This document shows, in pieces, positions 5,025-7,271 of a DNA stretch of 7,271 nt. The position numbers were made by a program, and so were the translations under genes. Source of the DNA: DATLBY01 sp035526665 (GTDB lineage Bacteria > Acidobacteriota > Terriglobia > Bryobacterales > Bryobacteraceae). Numbering within the stretch: position 1 is the stretch's first letter; the number at the start of each line of letters is the position of its first letter. The notes beneath the pieces are model-generated. The model was not told the origin of the DNA. It did not search any database and worked only from the letters and a program-made list of their open reading frames with translations. The stretch is taken from NCBI GenBank assembly GCA_035526665.1, contig DATLBY010000466.1, forward strand, positions 1 to 7,271. The letters run 5' to 3'.

Positions 5025-7271
5025 TTGGCTCTCTCAAAAAGACCAAGTTCCTTGGCGGCGTTCATCAGTTCCGCGGCCAGCGGCGCAGCCGCCGTTCCCC
5101 CATATTGTCCATTTTCCACCAGGACCGCGAATGCTAGCGGTGTCTGTCCTCCGTAGGGGGCAAAACCAATGAACCAGGCGTGAGAATGAGCGTGCTCTAC
5201 CTCCGCCGTTCCCGTTTTGCCGGCGATGGCGACTGTTGCCAGGTTCGCCTTGCGTCCGGTGCCGGACGTCACCACCTCTCGCATATAGCCGGCCAGCAGG
5301 GAGGCCACCTGCGGCGCCACCACGGGCTGCCGCGCCTGCTGCCGCGGGTTGTTCTGATCGGTGACCCAGCGGCCGAACGGCATGGAGCCATCTGCGGCTA
5401 TGGTGGCCGCGGCCCGCGCCATTTGAAAAGGCGTAGCCACCACCTGGCCTTGACCATAAGAGGCCTGCGGCATCTCGCCTTTCAGCGTCTTCAGAGTGGA
5501 TGGACTTGCTACCGAGATGCCCAGCAGATTCGCCGTATCGAGCAGCGCTTCGGCGCCTACTTTATAGGTGCCTAGTTGAGCAAAATAGGCATTGCAGGAG
5601 ACCACCGTCCCGGCGCGGAGCGTCACTACGCCATGGGGGTTCGCATCGGCAATATCATCGCGGATAGGCCGCGTCCAGCCCCGCATGAAATTGCCCACCC
5701 GGCCGTCGGGCAGGCGCTTGCATTCGAACTTCTCTTCCGCGTTACGTGGATCCTTGCGGAGAGCGGCCATCGCGGTGACGATCTTGAACGACGATCCCGG
5801 CGGATACAGACCGTAGCGGGCGCGGTCCAGCATTGTATCGTCCGAATCGGGCGCTGTCAGGTGCGGGGGCATCTGGCTTGGCCACGGGTAGCTCACCGAA
5901 GCCAGCAGGTCACCGGTCTGGGAATCGAGAATGACCACGGCGCCCTTGTTGCGGCCCAGCTTGCGCAAGTGACGCTCCAGCAGGTCGGCCGCCCGCATCT
6001 GCAGACGGGCATCAACCGACATATGAAGACTACGATCGCGGTCGCGAATCTTCTTCACTGCCGGGTGATTGGGTTCCCACCGGTGCCGCAGCAAAGGGAG
6101 TAGCTCGCGATAATCGTAGCGAATGCTATATGTCGGCTTCCCGCCCCGTGGATCCGGCACCGCCACTACGCTGGCACGATCGTCGTATCCCTGCAGCGCG
6201 ATGGTGAAATCCCGCTCGGCCAGCGAGCTGTTGCGGGCGCCCCAATTGGCACGGCTGCGCAGATCTCCCAGCAAATGGAACGCCTTCGCGCCAAGCGGAT
6301 AAAATCGAGTCTCACCGGCTGGTGGTTCCCCGGGGAGCACAATCGCAGCACGCCCGTATGGCTCGCGGTTTTGCGCAACTTCGCCCCAGTCCGAGGTAGC
6401 CAGCGGCAAGCCGTTGCGATCATAGATAGCTCCCCGGGGAATGGAGCGGGCGATGGCGAGCAGACGCGGATTGTACTGGAACCGGCGCTGGCCGTCCGCT
6501 TGTAGGGTGAGCGCGCCTGACCCAACGGTGGCATCGGCACGCGGAATCTGTATGTACGCCGCCTTCAGGAGTATGCCGGCGCCCAGGACACCCAACACAG
6601 AGGCAATCGCACGGGTAGCGGCATGAAATGGCTTCGTTTCGTTGTCCGTGGCGGCAGTTTCGCGTGCAAGCCCCACAAGCATGCCGGCTATCGCGAAATT
6701 TGTGATCAGCGCGGTGCGCCCGTAGCTGAGAAACGGCACCACCACGCCCGAGAGTGGCACAAGATCGAGCACGCCTCCTGCAATCAAAGCCACTTGCAGC
6801 GCCAGCGCGAGCGTCAATCCGAGCGCGAGAAAAAAGGCGTAGTCGGAGCGCGCACGCAGCGACGTGCGGATTCCAAACCACACGAGCCCAGCGTGGAGAA
6901 GCAGGACAGCGAGAACGCCGATGAATCCCCACTCTTCACCCAACACGGCCAGAATCAAGTCGGTATGGGCGGCAGGCATCGTCTGCGGATCACCTAAACC
7001 CGGTCCGGCGCCGAACAGCCCGCCGGTCGCCATCGCCCACAACGAGTGCACCACCTGTTCACCGCCGCGCACCGCATTATCCCAAGGCGAAAGCCACATC
7101 GAAACGCGGTTGGCCACCGTACGGGGGAATCCAAAAAAATAGCCCGCCAGGAAGCCGGCGAGAATCACCGCCAGGCCGCCCGCCGCAAACAGGTACCGGT
7201 CGCGCGCCACGGCATACATGCCCAAAAACAGGCAGGCAATCAGGAGTGCGGGGCCTAAGTCCCGTTGCAAA
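5021..7271 (-). CDS. SEDS (FtsW/RodA) - class B penicillin-binding protein fusion (partial, 5' end missing)
   Basis: The frame is open through the right edge, so the true start lies outside; about 750 residues are visible (numbered from the codon at 7270). Residues 1-204 are the second half of a SEDS peptidoglycan glycosyltransferase. They hold QRDLGPAL (2-9), several membrane helices (about 8-22, 28-48, 107-131, 145-167, 188-203), AHTDLILAVLGEEWG (101-115) with D104 at the presumed catalytic Asp, and PFLSYG (179-184). A short linker leads to one more helix (about 220-240), equivalent to the PBP anchor. Next comes the PBP pedestal motif RGAIYDRNGLPLA (279-291). The transpeptidase domain follows (about 440-745) with S493-S-F-K496 (nucleophile S493), S558-C-N560 and K685-T-G-T688. 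All three penicillin-binding motifs are intact. The protein would polymerise lipid II and cross-link the strands, for elongation or division. No PASTA domain is visible. Helix order puts the transpeptidase outside the membrane, as expected. Confidence 0.93.
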   Translation of the reverse strand, partial: LQRDLGPALLIACLFLGMYAVARDRYLFAAGGLAVILAGFLAGYFFGFPRTVANRVSMWLSPWDNAVRGGEQVVHSLWAMATGGLFGAGPGLGDPQTMPAAHTDLILAVLGEEWGFIGVLAVLLLHAGLVWFGIRTSLRARSDYAFFLALGLTLALALQVALIAGGVLDLVPLSGVVVPFLSYGRTALITNFAIAGMLVGLARETAATDNETKPFHAATRAIASVLGVLGAGILLKAAYIQIPRADATVGSGALTLQADGQRRFQYNPRLLAIARSIPRGAIYDRNGLPLATSDWGEVAQNREPYGRAAIVLPGEPPAGETRFYPLGAKAFHLLGDLRSRANWGARNSSLAERDFTIALQGYDDRASVVAVPDPRGGKPTYSIRYDYRELLPLLRHRWEPNHPAVKKIRDRDRSLHMSVDARLQMRAADLLERHLRKLGRNKGAVVILDSQTGDLLASVSYPWPSQMPPHLTAPDSDDTMLDRARYGLYPPGSSFKIVTAMAALRKDPRNAEEKFECKRLPDGRVGNFMRGWTRPIRDDIADANPHGVVTLRAGTVVSCNAYFAQLGTYKVGAEALLDTANLLGISVASPSTLKTLKGEMPQASYGQGQVVATPFQMARAAATIAADGSMPFGRWVTDQNNPRQQARQPVVAPQVASLLAGYMREVVTSGTGRKANLATVAIAGKTGTAEVEHAHSHAWFIGFAPYGGQTPLAFAVLVENGQYGGTAAAPLAAELMNAAKELGLFERAK

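Noticed and set aside
5576..6103. 175-codon plus-strand open frame opposite the PBP domain
   Set aside because: It is antisense to the transpeptidase domain and has no family resemblance.
7268..7270. TTG at 7270 as the true start of the SEDS-PBP protein
   Set aside because: The sequence begins mid-way through a SEDS fold at the QxDLG motif, so the gene clearly continues beyond the window and this codon is an internal Leu.

Overview
The window is a GC-rich bacterial fragment with five protein-coding genes packed almost edge to edge. Two of them run off the ends. No tRNA, rRNA, CRISPR array or insertion sequence was seen. The gene content is a secreted M14 carboxypeptidase, an exported HpaI-type aldolase, a PQQ dehydrogenase with a built-in cytochrome c, an FhaA-like FHA protein and a SEDS-PBP fusion. 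I think this mix best fits a Gram-negative soil bacterium of the Acidobacteriota, possibly the Solibacter/Bryobacter group. That placement is inferred from gene content and style, not proven.

Layout. Positions 1-1091 (minus strand) hold the 5' part of an exported M14 zinc carboxypeptidase of the cytosolic-carboxypeptidase-like type, cut off by the window start. A short divergent intergenic region (1092-1228) follows. On the plus strand are two genes 3 nt apart, probably one operon. The first is an HpcH/HpaI-family aldolase with a signal peptide (1229-2104). The second is a quinoprotein (PQQ) dehydrogenase of the membrane-glucose-dehydrogenase family with a haem c domain spliced into its propeller (2108-4219). 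Both products appear to be periplasmic, so the pair may handle oxidised sugars or related acids outside the cytoplasm.

A single base separates the dehydrogenase from a convergent minus-strand operon. Reading in its own direction, this is first a large protein entering from the right edge (5021-7271) that joins the C-terminal half of a SEDS glycosyltransferase (FtsW/RodA family) to a complete class B penicillin-binding protein. It is followed, with an ATGA start/stop overlap, by a protein with an FhaA-like N-terminal region and a C-terminal FHA domain (4221-5024). The layout recalls the actinobacterial fhaA-pstP-rodA-pbpA-pknA/B cell-wall control cluster, except that polymerase and transpeptidase are one polypeptide here. 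The FHA protein would link wall synthesis to Ser/Thr phosphorylation.

The most notable items are the SEDS-PBP fusion with its coupled FHA gene, the exported aldolase paired with a PQQ dehydrogenase, and the haem domain inserted in the propeller. None is proven to be a new system. Each is an unusual arrangement of known families.
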